This document shows positions 44,299-55,810 of a DNA stretch of 64,000 nucleotides, piece by piece. The stretch's first letter is position 1; each line of letters opens with the position of its first letter. The DNA lies in NCBI GenBank assembly GCA_017165825.1, contig CM029386.1, forward strand, positions 7,427,582-7,491,581, written 5' to 3'. A program made the translations under genes and the position numbers. The notes below the pieces were generated by a model. It was not told the origin of the DNA. It saw only the letters and a list, made by a program, of their open reading frames with translations, and did no database searches. The stretch comes from Hepsetus odoe. Its lineage: Eukaryota; Chordata; Actinopteri; Characiformes; Hepsetidae.

Positions 44299-46770
44299 AC
44301 ATATACACATATATGCATACACATACATACACATATATGTTATAATATAACAATAATAAACAAGTAGTGTAATGTTATGATGATGAATTGTGGAATGCAG
44401 CAGGTAGGAATGACCTGCGGTAGCGTTCTCTTTCTTGCACTCTTGGGTGTAAAGTCTGCTGCTGAACGAGCTGCTCAGTGCTCGTACAGTCTCGTGTAGG
44501 GGGTGGGAGGTGTTGTCCATGATGGATGTTAGTTTGGACAACATCCTCTCCTCCCCTACCTGCTCTATGGACTTGAGCGGACAGTTCAGGACAGAGCTGG
44601 CCCTCTTGACCAGTTTATTTAGTTTCCCTCTGTCCCTCTCTGCGACTCTTCCACACCAGCAGACCACAGCATAAAAAACAGCCGACGCTACCACAGTGTC
44701 ATAAAATGTCCTCATGAGTTGTTTGTTTACCCCAAAGGACCTCAGCCGTCTTAGCAGGTGGAGACGACTCAGGCCCTTTTTGTACAGAGCGTTAGTGTTA
44801 GTGGACCAGTCCAGTTTATTGTTGATGTGGACACCCAGGTATTTGTACTCCTCCACCGTTTCAATGCACAAACCCTGGATGTCCACCGGTGTGATGGGGG
44901 GTGACTTCCTGCGAAAGTCAATCACCAGCTCCTTCGTCTTGCTGGCATTGATGCGCAGGTGATTTTGATCGCACCATCTGACGAAGTCACTGATGACCCC
45001 CCTATATTCCTGCTCATTCCCCACCGACACACGACCAACAATAGCGGTGTCGTCGGAGAACTTCTGCAGGTGACAGGTGTCCGTGTTGTGTTTGAAGTCT
45101 GCCGTGTACAGGGTGAAGAGGAAGGGGGCGAGAACTGTTCCTTGTGGGGCTCCAGTGCTGCAGACCACCACCTCAGACACACAGTCCTGGAGTCTCACAT
45201 ACTGGGGTCTATTGGTGAGGTAGTCAATAATCCACTCAGACATGTGATGGTCCACACCTACTCCCTCTAGCTTCCCCCTCAGAACTGAAGGCCGGATCGT
45301 GTTGAAAGCACTGGAAAAGTCAAAGAACATGACTCTCACAGTGCTCTTGGCACTCTCCAGGTGAGTGAGGGCCCGATGCAGCAGGTAGATGACAGCGTCA
45401 TCCACCCCAATGTGCGGCTGGTATGCAAACTGCAGCGGGTCCAGGTCCCTCCTGACCAGTGGACGAAGGTGCTGGAGGATGATATTCTCCATGGCCTTCA
45501 TCAGGTTAGAAGTGAGGGCAACAGGTCTGAAGTGGTTTGGCTCCTTAGGGTGCGACGTCTTGGGGACTGGAACGAGGCATGAGGTCTTCCACAGAATGGG
45601 GACACGCTCCAGGCTGAGGCTGAGGTTAAAGATGTAGGTAATAACCTCACAGAGTTGATCTGCACAGTCCCTCAACAGGCTGGAGCTGATGCCATCTGGA
45701 CCTGTGGCTTTCCTGTGCTTCAACTTCCTCAGCTGACACCGCACCTGGTCAGTTGTGATGGAGAGGTTATCGTGTGGTGAGAGGGTGGGAGCCTCCTGAT
45801 GAGTGGGGTAGCAGGAGGGGGCAGTAGAGTCCTCAGGGGAAAGGGGGGGTAGAGAAGGAGAAGATAAAGATAAAAGGGGATACGTAGCTGATTTCCCTGG
45901 TGGGGGTTTCAGAGAGGTGTGAAGGGGAGGTGCCGTTGGAGTTTGCAGGGAGGTGTGAAGGGGGGCACTGGCATGTGATGAGCTTTGATGGTTGGGTGAG
46001 GGGTAGATTCCTAAGTCAAACCTGTTGAAGAACAGATTTAGACTATTAGCCCAGTCCTTATCTCCAGACTCTGGGCCTCCCCTACTCACTGTGCTCCTAC
46101 CAGTAATGGTGTTCAGTCCTCTCCACACACCTCTGATGTTGTTTAGTTTGAGCTGCTCCTCCAGCCTCTCTCTGTATCTGTCCTTCCCCCTCCTTATTTT
46201 TCTTTTCAGCTCCTTCTGAGCTGTTCTCATTGCCTCCTTATCTCCTGATCTGAAGGCTCTTGACTTCTGCTTCAGCAGAGCTCTCAGATCAGGGGTCAGC
46301 CATGGTTTATTATTGGAGTAACACCGTACTCTCCTGGTCGGTACAGTGTTATCCACACAGAAGGTGATGTAGTCAGTTATGCAGACTGTTAAACTGTCGA
46401 TGTCCTCTCCATGTGGGCTGCACAGCGCCTCCCAGTCTGTGGTTTCAAAACAGTCCCTGAGTGCCATGCAAGACTCATCAGACCATCCTCTCACATACCT
46501 CGTAGTGGGGGGTTGATTGCATACTAGAGGTATGTAAGAGGGAACCAGATGGACCAGGTTATGGTCTGAGTGTCCCAGTGGAGGGAGGGGTGATGCTCTG
46601 TATGCATCCTTAGCGTTTGCATACAGTAAGTCCAATGTCTTGTTTTCCCGGGTGCAGCAGTCCACATACTGGGTGAGAGTAGGCAGAGTGGAGGACAAGG
46701 AGACATGATTAAAATCACCAGAAATCAGGAGGAAGGCTTGGGGATGTGCTTTCTGCAATTGAGACACAAT
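44215..46770 (-). CDS. LINE ORF2: endonuclease C-terminus and reverse transcriptase
   Basis: One uninterrupted minus-strand frame (the full open frame extends to 46830, beyond the LINE) encodes the end of an APE-type endonuclease and then reverse transcriptase. The endonuclease part has LLISGDFNHVSLSS and, later, LGHSDHNLVHLVP, with the DFN and SDH catalytic motifs. The RT part has FRPVALTSNLMKAMENIILQ, FFDFSSAFNTIRP, STGAPQGTVLAPFLFTLYTA and KFSDDTAIV, with the catalytic DD in an FSDD box. A C-terminal region with LDWSTNTNALYKKGLSRLHL follows. The true C-terminus is probably near 44390 at QECKKE; beyond it the frame runs into 3' UTR repeats. The endonuclease N-terminus is missing, so the copy cannot retrotranspose, although its RT region looks intact. 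The clade is L2/CR1/Rex-like by wording; exact placement is uncertain. Confidence 0.9.
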   Translation of the reverse strand: MVSQLQKAHPQAFLLISGDFNHVSLSSTLPTLTQYVDCCTRENKTLDLLYANAKDAYRASPLPPLGHSDHNLVHLVPSYIPLVCNQPPTTRYVRGWSDESCMALRDCFETTDWEALCSPHGEDIDSLTVCITDYITFCVDNTVPTRRVRCYSNNKPWLTPDLRALLKQKSRAFRSGDKEAMRTAQKELKRKIRRGKDRYRERLEEQLKLNNIRGVWRGLNTITGRSTVSRGGPESGDKDWANSLNLFFNRFDLGIYPSPNHQSSSHASAPLHTSLQTPTAPPLHTSLKPPPGKSATYPLLSLSSPSLPPLSPEDSTAPSCYPTHQEAPTLSPHDNLSITTDQVRCQLRKLKHRKATGPDGISSSLLRDCADQLCEVITYIFNLSLSLERVPILWKTSCLVPVPKTSHPKEPNHFRPVALTSNLMKAMENIILQHLRPLVRRDLDPLQFAYQPHIGVDDAVIYLLHRALTHLESAKSTVRVMFFDFSSAFNTIRPSVLRGKLEGVGVDHHMSEWIIDYLTNRPQYVRLQDCVSEVVVCSTGAPQGTVLAPFLFTLYTADFKHNTDTCHLQKFSDDTAIVGRVSVGNEQEYRGVISDFVRWCDQNHLRINASKTKELVIDFRRKSPPITPVDIQGLCIETVEEYKYLGVHINNKLDWSTNTNALYKKGLSRLHLLRRLRSFGVNKQLMRTFYDTVVASAVFYAVVCWCGRVAERDRGKLNKLVKRASSVLNCPLKSIEQVGEERMLSKLTSIMDNTSHPLHETVRALSSSFSSRLYTQECKKENATAGHSYLLHSTIHHHNITLLVYYCYIITYMCMYVYAYMCICVQTCPIFLRIPRPGIKSYQLKFHKRLC

Positions 46771-46779
46771 TATAAGGCT

Positions 46780-47943
46780 ACATAACCACAATGCACATAA
46801 CCGCAAAAGGTAAAGCATCGCCACATGCACTGATCACACAACACTGAACAAAGGACATCAATGAGGAGAAAAGCCCCAGTGTGGGATTTTTTTTTTCCCT
46901 TTTTTCAACTGTCAAGCCTTTAATTGAAATTCAAAGGCAGAACTCTGACAAGCTATCATCACTTTGCCAGCTGAAGAGATTACATGGTGGAGAGCTCTCC
47001 CCATTTTTCTTTATTATAATTAGGGAGCAAGGTTATAAATATATCCCCGTATGAAAGAGAGACGGTTGGTGTTTATCACGGAAGAATGACAAAACTGTAA
47101 GAAAGGCTTTGTGTGTGTGAACATGTGTGTGACATAATCCAAGAATATTCCATTTCGCATGTCCTTTAAATGGAAGAGAGCCATATCATGGATGAATGAT
47201 AATGTTTTCTTGTTAAGGCATTTGCATTAAAAAAGGTAGGGTCTTGGATAAGATTATCTCCTTGGTCTTTTTTCACTTATGAAAGAAGACTTGACAAGAA
47301 ACTGATTTGCTAAGGGAACATTCTGACTGGAATCAGAATAAGACTTTCAACACCAGGAATTAACATTAACAACTGTTTATTTGTCCAGGGTAGGTGTATT
47401 GCTAAGTCTCTGAAAACTGAATGTATGAATAAAAAGGGAAATAATTACCCTTGCAATTATTTATCTTATTACAGTGTTCAACCTTTTTTTTTTGTTCTGT
47501 TTGATATTTTTTGGAGAGTCTTAGAGCACATCTGCTCAGCAAGAATGAGCCATCCTGATTTCAATGTAGAATTACTGGAAATGCAAGGCTAACCAGGTGA
47601 AAACAATCCTTTCTTATCAGAAAAATATAATTTGAAAATCTCAGGTCAAACTGTCAATAAATAAAGCCATGGCAAAGACCAGGTAGTAAAGTCCAGTAAG
47701 TCTAGTAGTATTTTTCCACTTTGAACAAATAATGCAATCAGAAAGTCAGGGTTAATCTGTTTTGCACTAGTTTTTGCTGTTGTTCAGGCATATCAGTTGG
47801 TTCCTTTGATTGATCTGAGCCCTTCGTTTCATTTTAAGTAGTTGATTAGCTGTGTCATGATTAGCTGTTCAAAGCTTAGAAAAATGTGCAGAGCAACAAA
47901 TACCTCTAAGAACAACTCTGAAAAGATTTGCCATTTTTGAGAA
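46780..47943. other. ncam2 intron 4 stretch, repeat-poor
   Basis: 46860-47350 lacks recognisable repeats and has mixed composition, making it a candidate for conserved noncoding DNA. I see no coding or RNA signal. Confidence 0.35.
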
Positions 47944-48166
47944 AACAGCACAGCACTCAGGTTACAGCAACCAAATGAATCCCCTTAATTTAACCCATAT
48001 TTCAAATGCTTAGCAGTGGGCAGTTATATCCAATATCTTGGGAGCAGTGATGGGGACAGTACCTTGCTCAAGGGCACCCCAGAGCAACTTACTGGTCATA
48101 GATTCAAACCAACATCCCATCTTGGGATGTACTCCTTAACCACTAGGCCACTGCTCTCCCCCCATC
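47944..48166 (-). repeat. SINE family A copy
   Basis: The minus strand has 'ggcctagtggttaaggagta' as the head, a weak B-box ('ggtttgaatct'), and the body 'gcccttgagcaaggtactgt' and 'ccccatcactgctccc'. It is old. Confidence 0.8.
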
Positions 48167-48469
48167 TTTACACCAGCCCTATGCCATTATCACATGTCAT
48201 GACCTATGACCTATGTCGTTATCTACTGCTCCTTCACCATATAAACAAGTTTATTAAATGATTAAATAAATTATTTAAAATGACTCAGCAAGGGAACAAG
48301 CCAATCAAAATGTAGTATTGTGTTGAGAAGTGCTGCAATCTGATGTAATTTCTTTTTCAATAAAAGAAAAACAGCAGCCATGAAATGCTTAAATTAATTA
48401 ACATTGCAAAATGATTTCACTTTAAATGGAAGTATCAAATAAATAGTCAATTTGTTGAAAAAATAAGAA

Positions 48470-48706
48470 AAGTGACTACCCTTGTCATTGTGAAATGCAG
48501 CACAGCACAACACAACAATATTCAACCTCTGCGTTTCACCCATACACACACGTGCAGCAGGGGGCAGTTATTGAAAGTACCCGGGGAGCAGCAACAGGGA
48601 TGGAACCTTGCTCAAGGGTACCTCAGGGCAACCTACTGGGGATGCAACTGAACCCACAATCTTCCGATCAGGGGCACACTCCCTATCCACTAGGCAACCA
48701 TTGCTC
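48470..48706 (-). repeat. SINE family A copy, near full length
   Basis: The minus strand runs from 'ggagcaatggttgcctagtg' to the tail 'caagggtagtcactttt', including 'aggtacccttgagcaaggtt' and 'ggtgaaacgcagaggttg'. Confidence 0.82.
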
Positions 48707-49543
48707 CATGATTGTTGTACATGATTACTAGTGTTTAGCTACTTTACTGAAATAAGCCATTATGTTCATAATGCACAGACCTCTAGCTCATCAAGCTAAA
48801 TATCTCAAGGTGGTTGGCCTTAGTGTACTTTTGATGAACATCCTTGGAAGGGAGTGTTGGTATGCCTAGCAGCTGGCGAACTGGCTCAGGATAATGCAAG
48901 ACAGGTTCTGTGAAGTGGAAATGGAGAGAAAACATGGGCACAGACAACAGCATGATGTGCAAGTGAAATCATCATCACGCTGCAAGATTTACTTTTAAGG
49001 TAATCTAAGACAGTGCCAACCTTTTTTACATCTTTTGAATTGAACCATGTGAAACATAAGTATCACTCACATTTTTCCCTGCTTATTTTGAAGGAGTTCT
49101 CAAGGACCAGTCAAAGACAATTTCTGAGCTCCAGAGATGGCTAACCACAGATTTTGAATAAAAATAGTTCATTCTTTTAAAACCTCAACATTCTCTGACA
49201 TTGTGCCAATACTACTTTGCCTCAGGCCAGACTGTGTGTCAGCGCTGTCAGTTGCCTTCTGCCTCGCAGCATGGTTTGACTGTTTTCTGCCAATATGGGC
49301 CAGCTTTCATTTCCAGGCTTTTGACTTCTTCTCCACTAGTCAAAATAAAGCTTCTGTTGGTAACTATGATTTGCTCACCATGATGTTCTCTAACCCAATC
49401 AACAATGCCCAGTTTCATATAGCATGGAAGACTGGGAGTGTGAATAGGTCAGTTTTCAGACTGTAGAGCACAAAATTGCATTTTGCCCCCTGTCTGAAAA
49501 CAAGTTCTGGTTTACAATATATAGTTAGACAAATAACTAGTAG
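48707..49543. other. ncam2 intron 4 stretch
   Basis: Overlapping open frames at 49201-49466 have no recognised domain. Nothing else was seen. Confidence 0.4.
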
Positions 49544-49690
49544 CAGTGGCTTAATGGTTAGGGAGCTGGCCCAGGATGAGAAGGTCATGTGTTTGAATCC
49601 CAGAGCAGTAGGTTGCCCTGAGGTACCCTTGAGCAAGGTACCGTCTCTGTGACTGCTCCCCAGGTGCATTCAGGTGCATTCAATTGAAAA
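49544..49690 (+). repeat. SINE family A 5' part
   Basis: The head 'agcagtggcttaatggttag' and B-box-like 'gtttgaatccc' are followed by the body up to 'ctgctccccaggtgcattc'. The tail is absent. Confidence 0.75.
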
Positions 49691-49714
49691 TCATATACCA
49701 TAAGAGTTCCAGTT

Positions 49715-49812
49715 GCAATTATGGGTGGTGGTGGTCTTTCCCATTAGTTAGGACATGGAAGTCGCTCTGGATAAGAGCATCTGCTAAATGCAGTAAATGT
49801 AAAATGTAAATG
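49715..49812 (+). repeat. SINE family B 3' part with L2-type tail
   Basis: 'agttaggacatggaagtcgc' then 'tctggataagagcatctgct' match the 3' half of the SINE at 41660. The head is missing. Confidence 0.78.
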
Positions 49813-50298
49813 ACATTATCCATTAGTTAAAGTTGTATTGGAGAAATTTAACCTAAGCACACATGTATCCAAAAACATGGCTCTGATATCTTTCTTGATG
49901 AGCAAAAAAACAATGATTTTTAAATCCTTAAATATTGGGAAAAAATTTCAATTAGATGTCTTGTGACCTTATCTTGGAAATGACGTAAAGAGCCAAGATG
50001 ACAAAGAAATTGCATGTGGGGAATTATAATAAATGAATAATAAATAAATAAATACTCAGGATGGACTTATGACAAGTGTAATGTATAGCTAATCTTAGTA
50101 TAAACAGTATAAACTGTTTATGTATAAACAGTACTGGCCAAAGGTCTTCCAAAGAGTCAGACTTTTTTGTGCTTTTGACAAGCTTTGTTTTGTTCAGCTC
50201 TCCCTGAGAACCCTTCCATGGAAATGCATAAAACAATTTCTAACATTTTACTTCTCTCTTTTTTCTTCTTCCTATTGTTTTTATTTTTCTTACTGAAG
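49813..50298. other. ncam2 intron 4, 3' end
   Basis: It holds AT-rich sequence and then a good polypyrimidine tract (50255-50295) leading to the exon 5 acceptor. Confidence 0.5.
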
Positions 50299-50436
50299 TT
50301 AGGCTCCAGGTCCTTCCCAACAACAACCTTCAAATCCTGAAAGTGACCAAAGAAGATGAGGGAGTGTATCGCTGTGAGGCACGAGTGGAGGCCCGAGGCG
50401 AGATTGATTTCCGGGACATTGCCGTGGTGGTAAATG
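50299..50436 (+). CDS. ncam2: ncam2 exon 5: second half of Ig domain 2
   Basis: The 138-bp exon starts after 'tcttactgaag' and ends at the donor 'gtacgt'. Joined in phase to exon 4 it reads LQVLPNNNLQILKVTKEDEG, then VYRCEARVEARGEIDFRDIA and VVVN. NNNLQI and EG.YRCE.R.EARGEIDFRDI are distinctive NCAM2 Ig2 strings, with the second disulphide Cys in YRCE. It ends one base into a codon, and that base pairs with exon 6 to give Val. The intron before it is about 8.9 kb and contains the LINE. Confidence 0.95.
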
Positions 50437-51039
50437 GTACGTCTCATCTGTCCCGTCATTTCTAGACCGCCCAAAGACTTGCTAGCACATATTTCTTTCT
50501 CTCCTACCAGATTTGGAAAAATATATTTTAACTGTAGCATATTGATCAGACTATTCACAGGTTAAGAATAGAGTCACCCAGCTGAGACAAGTTCATTCAC
50601 GCAGAAGGTCAAAGTATGGATGGAGGAATCATACTGAGATGAAAACAGGGTCAGGTAGCTCACTGAAAAGCTGCAGAGGAAGTAGGCCCTGAATGGAAAC
50701 TTGGTTTTCATCCAAGAATGAGAACAATCATGCATATTTGGCAAAAATGAAGGAGAATCATTGAGATAATTTTGCTCATTTTTCAACAGATGTTGCTTTA
50801 GACTGCTGGGATGAGATCATGATTGTGGTCTTTCATTATACATAGCTCTTATCTTCATCTTATCCTTCATAGCTCATTAAAACATGAAATTCAAGGTCAG
50901 AATCCTGACCTGAGTACATATATAACGTTTATTGGCCAACCAAAATAAGCTCAGGTATTATTAAACTTTAAAATATGTAATTTGGTATTGCAGAAGTATT
51001 GTATTTAAAACCTTAAAAGAGCAGCCAGGTTTTAGTAGT
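50437..51039. other. ncam2 intron 5 start
   Basis: Nothing recognised. Confidence 0.4.
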
Positions 51040-51905
51040 CAAGTCAGGTCAGGTCAGTTTTATTTATATAGCACTTTTTACAACTGTTGTTTTCACAAGG
51101 CAGCTTTACAGAAACCGGGTCTGAGCCCTGATTGGGTAAGCCAAGGGCAACAGAGGCAAGGAAAAACTCCCCAAAACAGGAGGAAGAAATCTTGGGTGGA
51201 ACCAAGACCCAAAGGGGAACTCATCCTCCTCTGGATGACACCAGAAATAATGAAGCAAAAGAAAGAGAAAGTGCATTTCATAATCAGTTTAGCGCTGACT
51301 TCCGGTAAGCATGAGCTACAGTAAAAGAGTCTATTAGTGTGTAATGGAAGTTCAGTGAGCTAAAAGTGGTGGTTCTGCTTGAGTGGGTGAAGCGTCTGAT
51401 AATCTTAGTAGCAGCAGGTCTTGCAAATGATCCAGTCTGATCTGAAGTTCAGGTGGGGAGAGAAATATGTTGATAGTAGCTTCATCAACTCATTGGAGTA
51501 GCTGGTATGGAGATCAGGAAACCTGCACTTATTATGGTGTATGGCGGACTTCGGCAAACGCAATATTACAACCTGACTAGAAACGACAGAACCAAGGGTT
51601 TTACAAACACAAGAGCACCCTGAAACACTGCCATCCCCCCACACCACCGACAACAAACCTGAGTGATCGTGTGAGAGTGGTGTTCCAGCAGCAACAACAT
51701 CCAAGTTTACTGTAATTCTCTGTACCTGTGAACCTGCACCTTTTAAATAACAGGAAAATTAATTACTGAAAGCCTGCCTAAACAAGTAGGTTTTTAGCAT
51801 AGACTTACTGAGAGTGTGTCTGAGTTCCGAACAGTAGCTGGAAGACTGTTCCAGAGATGGGGGGCTTTGAATGAAGTAGTAAAATAATAAATCCCATTGT
51901 AAACA
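51040..51905 (-). repeat. Dispersed teleost repeat, class unresolved
   Basis: The phrases 'tttatttatatagcac', 'aaggaaaaactccccaaaac' and 'gtttttagcatagacttact' plus 'gactgttccagagatggggg' are, from memory, common multi-copy sequences in fish genomes. No coding domain is visible. The class (LINE 3' UTR or non-autonomous element) and the orientation are uncertain. Confidence 0.6.
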
Positions 51906-52062
51906 TTGTAACATCCATCCATCCATTTTCTGCCGCTTGTCCCAAACGGGGTCGCGGGGGAGTGCTGCTATCCAATCCAGCGCACACAGGGCGAGGACGG
52001 GGGATGCACCCTGGACAGGTCGCCAGCCCATCGCAGACATAATAACATTAAGTATATATATG
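51906..52062 (+). repeat. CATC-tailed dispersed repeat fragment
   Basis: 'catccatccatccatt' is followed by 'ttctgccgcttgtccc', 'ggggtcgcgggggagtgctg' and 'ctggacaggtcgccagccca'. This is a widespread teleost repeat whose start abuts the previous repeat. Confidence 0.7.
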
Positions 52063-53629
52063 TTAAAATTGAAAAGGAGATAAACTGTTGCCTCAGGGCA
52101 CACCATAAATGCCTTTGAGGCAAGTTCCTCAGGCAGTTCCTAAACAAATAACACACAATATGGCTAAGACAAGCTAAAAAAATAACAACAAATTCATTAG
52201 ATAACACATTTTTGTTTCAAAAACAATTATTTGAATTTGATTAAAAGTTATGCTATCTTGTATATGCCAGTTAAATTCGAAACATGGGAAAATGTTGGAA
52301 GTGCAGAATTGATGCATTTAGTACTTCTTAACTAGCTGTGCTTTATCATGTAATTGTGTAGTTATTTCAAAATTCTAAACATTGAATTATTGTTGTCAGA
52401 TTTGCAAATACATTTAAAATTAGTACAGAGATGCAGTTGATGCCTGCAGTGGAGCTGCTTGCAATGCCGTGGGTTCTTCTGTTTGCCATTGTGCATTAAC
52501 TGGGCTCATTTTGCTGCCTTGTACGTATGATTGAGTAGTTCAATTAAAACAAGCTCCACACTTCTCTGATTTGCTGAGCAGTAAGTGAGATCCATTCTCC
52601 ACAGATAATCTGCAAAATACAACCATTTACCTTAATTTGTTCCCTTAACGTGAGCTATCTTTAGGAAGTAGCAGAGGAGGTATTTAGAGCATTGTCTTCA
52701 AGCAGCGGCTCTGCCTGAAAGAGCAAAAGAGTTGTTTGGCTTTCTCATCCTTCCTTAACCTGATGTAATAACATGCAAAAAAAGAGAAAAGGATGAAAAT
52801 AGGGGGAAAAGGAGGCTTTGGGGAGGGGTTTGCATTCAATTTTTGTATCACCACTTATAGCTCTTAGGAAGATCCAATAAGCTTGGGCAATGAGGCATAT
52901 CCTATTATCCCAAAGACATGGCAACAGTCATCTGCTGCTGCAGCCTTCTATGGGGAGTCACTAAGCATGTGCTAGATAGAGTGTATAAGCTGGTGTCCAT
53001 GGCAGTGCCAGTGGGTAGGCTCATTATTTATGATATGTTAAAGACATCTGTGTACATGACATCACTTTGACCCCACCTGGTTTCAAGCATCACTTTCACC
53101 TGATCACTTCTTTTTGCACTAATAGGATTATAAGTGGACAAGACAAGGTGAATATAACTCATCAAATATGTATTTAAGAGATATAACATCTATTTCTTTG
53201 TATTGTGTAAGACGGTTTGTAAATATGTCATCTCTCCAACTCATATTGATTTAACAATACCTCACCTCCCACCCCAAACACACATACCCCTCCCCCAGCT
53301 GTTCTTCACATGGGGAAGATACTGCCCTACAGAGTGTAGCCACTTAATTCGGGCACCGCTGCTTCACAGCTCATCTCCTGACCTGAGCTTCTGCTTTGAG
53401 ATTAATTTTAATTTTATAGCCCACTTTGGATGAGCCAGTTAACATAAGTTTCAGTTTGGCTAAATTTTACCCCACACCATCTTTTCTTCTTCTCAAGTTT
53501 GGACAGACACAATTGTAATTGTGACACAGGAGGATCATAATTCGTTATAGGTATCTTCTTATTTAACATGTGCAAAATTATAATTTTCTTTCGAATAGAC
53601 AACATCCTGACAACAGGGTCTGACATTAA
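52063..53629. other. ncam2 intron 5 stretch
   Basis: Repeat-poor, especially 52540-53000, which has several homeodomain-like TAAT words. No gene was recognised. Confidence 0.35.
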
Positions 53630-53828
53630 GGCAGCAGTGGCCTAGGGGTTAAGGACTAGGCCAACCAGGATTGGAAAGTTGTGGGTTCAAATCCCAGCCC
53701 AGTAGGTTGCCATGAAGTACCCTTGAGAAGGATACTGTCCCCATCACTGCTCCCTGGGTGCTTTTAATAGCTGCCCCCTGCTGTATGGGTGAAATGCAGT
53801 ATGTGTTGTGTGTCACAATGACTTTCAC
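53630..53828 (+). repeat. SINE family A copy
   Basis: The head 'cagcagtggcctaggggtta' and B-box-like 'gggttcaaatccc' are followed by the body 'aagtacccttgagaaggata' and the shortened tail 'gtcacaatgactttcac'. Confidence 0.82.
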
Positions 53829-55149
53829 CCACTCCATTAATCTAGTCTTTGTTGTAGGTTTTTGAAAACTGAATTTACTATTTCTTGGTGGAGTCGCATC
53901 ACACCGGATCTTTCAATAGTGCTAAGTGTCAGTTTTGCCTTTTCATGCTTTTTTTAAATTTTTATTTACAATTATTTTTTATCAATTAAGTGATAGTATA
54001 AGCTGCTATTATAAACGTATAGGTAAGCTGAAAGAACTTAAGATAAGACATCTGATACATCTGGTTTGTTCTAGTGCCAAATAACTTTTTTTTTCATCAT
54101 GTGCGGGTGTTTGCATTTTCATAGCAAATGTGTCAGTGGAGTTGATTAGCATGCAGACACACACGGCTGTGCTCTTTTCAAGCCCTTAACCCCAGCTTTC
54201 ATCATCCGACGAGCTGTTATAGTAGAGGCAGGGGTCAAGATTATGGCCTTTCTCTGCTATCTCCATTGATCCTTTAAAAGGAAATGGCACCAAGATAGAA
54301 GGGTGGCTCATTCGCCTTGTCCTTCACTGATATGCATCGCCAGTAAACCAATCTTTTTTTTTTCTTTATCTTCTCCCCATTCTTCTTTGAACTCAGCCAG
54401 TTTCTAACATGGGTGAAATCACAGAGCCCAAAATTATGATTCTGGCTGGTTCACACACCACTCAGGTGCAGCACAAGCTATTCTGGGTAGCATTTAAGAC
54501 CTATTTCAGGCTCTTGGTGAAGTGAATCAAATTAATTTGCCATGTCTTGCAATGACCTGATATAATGCAGTCTTATAGGATGTCTTCCTATGACAAGCAA
54601 GGGAAATCAAATGTGTCTCAAATATAATTGAATATGGGACACATATAAATGGACAGCTTTTTGACAGCTAAATAATCTAAACAGCTAAACAGTTTGGTTA
54701 AGGCAACTCAAGGCTAAGTAATATGAACAGTAATATAAGAAAGAAAATAGCTTCCTAAACAGGAAGCTTTAGGCTTAATCAAACGGTTTAAGCACAGTTG
54801 AGGATGTTATTGAATGAATCATTCCATAACAGAGCATATTTGGGATATCAACAGCCAAAGTAGCAACAATCAGATCTTAAGAGGTTTTGAATCCGGCTAA
54901 GTAACTCATAACCGCACAAAAAGTATCTACAAACTCAATTTGTGCAAAAGAGCGATGTTTCAGCTGATTGAACTGGTGCTATTGAACATGGGGAATCTTC
55001 TTTAAAGGCTAGACTAAAATATGTTAGGAGACAGATAGATTTGATCATTGACAACCCTGTCCATCAATAACGCACTGCTTAGCTAAAGCTACTTTATTGT
55101 TTGCTAAATTGATTACATCAGTTAATTGATTTTTTGTTTGTTTGTTTGG
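53829..55149. other. ncam2 intron 5 stretch, repeat-poor
   Basis: 54080-54420 has balanced composition and no recognisable repeat; it is a candidate conserved noncoding segment. No coding signal. Confidence 0.35.
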
Positions 55150-55600
55150 TTTTTTGGAAAACAGTGGTTAGCTCTGTTTTCTCACATCAAGAAAGTTGTG
55201 GGTTTGATTCCCAGCTAGTCATCCTGGGTCCTTTCTGTGTGGAGTTTGCATGTTTTTGTAACGGTGGCGGGGAGTTTGAAGGACGCCAACGCAAAGCCAG
55301 TAGTGAAAACGTAACTTTATTAAACATAAACTAGAAGACAAACCAAAAGGTGCCACCATTAACTGTAGGCATAGCCTTGTTAATGAACCGCGCTCTGTTC
55401 TGACTCACTGGGGCTTAAATAGCAACCCCAATGAAGCACACCTGTGTCTGAACAAGCCCAGGTGTGCTCAGTCAGAACAGAGCACCATCTGTCGTGCCCG
55501 GCCGGTACCACAGGCACGACAGATCGTCACAGTTTTCCCCATTTTCATCAGTATGCATCTGTTTCTATCCACTTCCAAAACAATTTCGGCTGCGAAATTG
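55150..55600 (+). repeat. SINE family C copy split by a solo LTR
   Basis: The head 'gtgggtttgattcccagcta' and 'cctttctgtgtggagtttgc' run up to 'atgtttt'. After the LTR the match resumes with 'ttttccccatttt' and fades. Confidence 0.7.
55257..55531 (-). mobile_element. Solo LTR of the IQ-cargo family
   Basis: 275 bp in minus orientation, TGTAACGG to CGTCACA on the plus strand. A perfect 5-bp target duplication GTTTT lies at 55252-55256 and 55532-55536. It splits a SINE, so it postdates that SINE. Confidence 0.92.
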
Positions 55601-55810
55601 GATGAGTGGATAGTTAATACTCTTGGTTTTTGGAATTTTCAGCTTCTTAAAGGGAAATATTAACATTGTAATACACTGACATATTTCCAATTAAACCATC
55701 TTATCAGGAAGGGTCCGTGAGTTTGCTAAGAGGTAGTCGGTAGAAAGCTGATTACATGATGATAAGTGCAAGGTTAGATAATAATTTTTTATTCTGCCTA
55801 CGAAAGATAT

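Larger units (their letters stand above)
43699..46770 (-). mobile_element. 5'-truncated LINE with intact target duplication
   Basis: The 9-bp target duplication TATAAGGCT lies at 43690-43698 and 46771-46779. The 3' end is at the left: a (TCTAC)n tail, then 'tttcccattcgtgggataat', typical of L2/CR1/Rex-type LINE 3' ends. The 3' UTR is AT-rich with TA repeats and contains duplication copy 2. The 5' end is truncated within the endonuclease. Confidence 0.9.
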
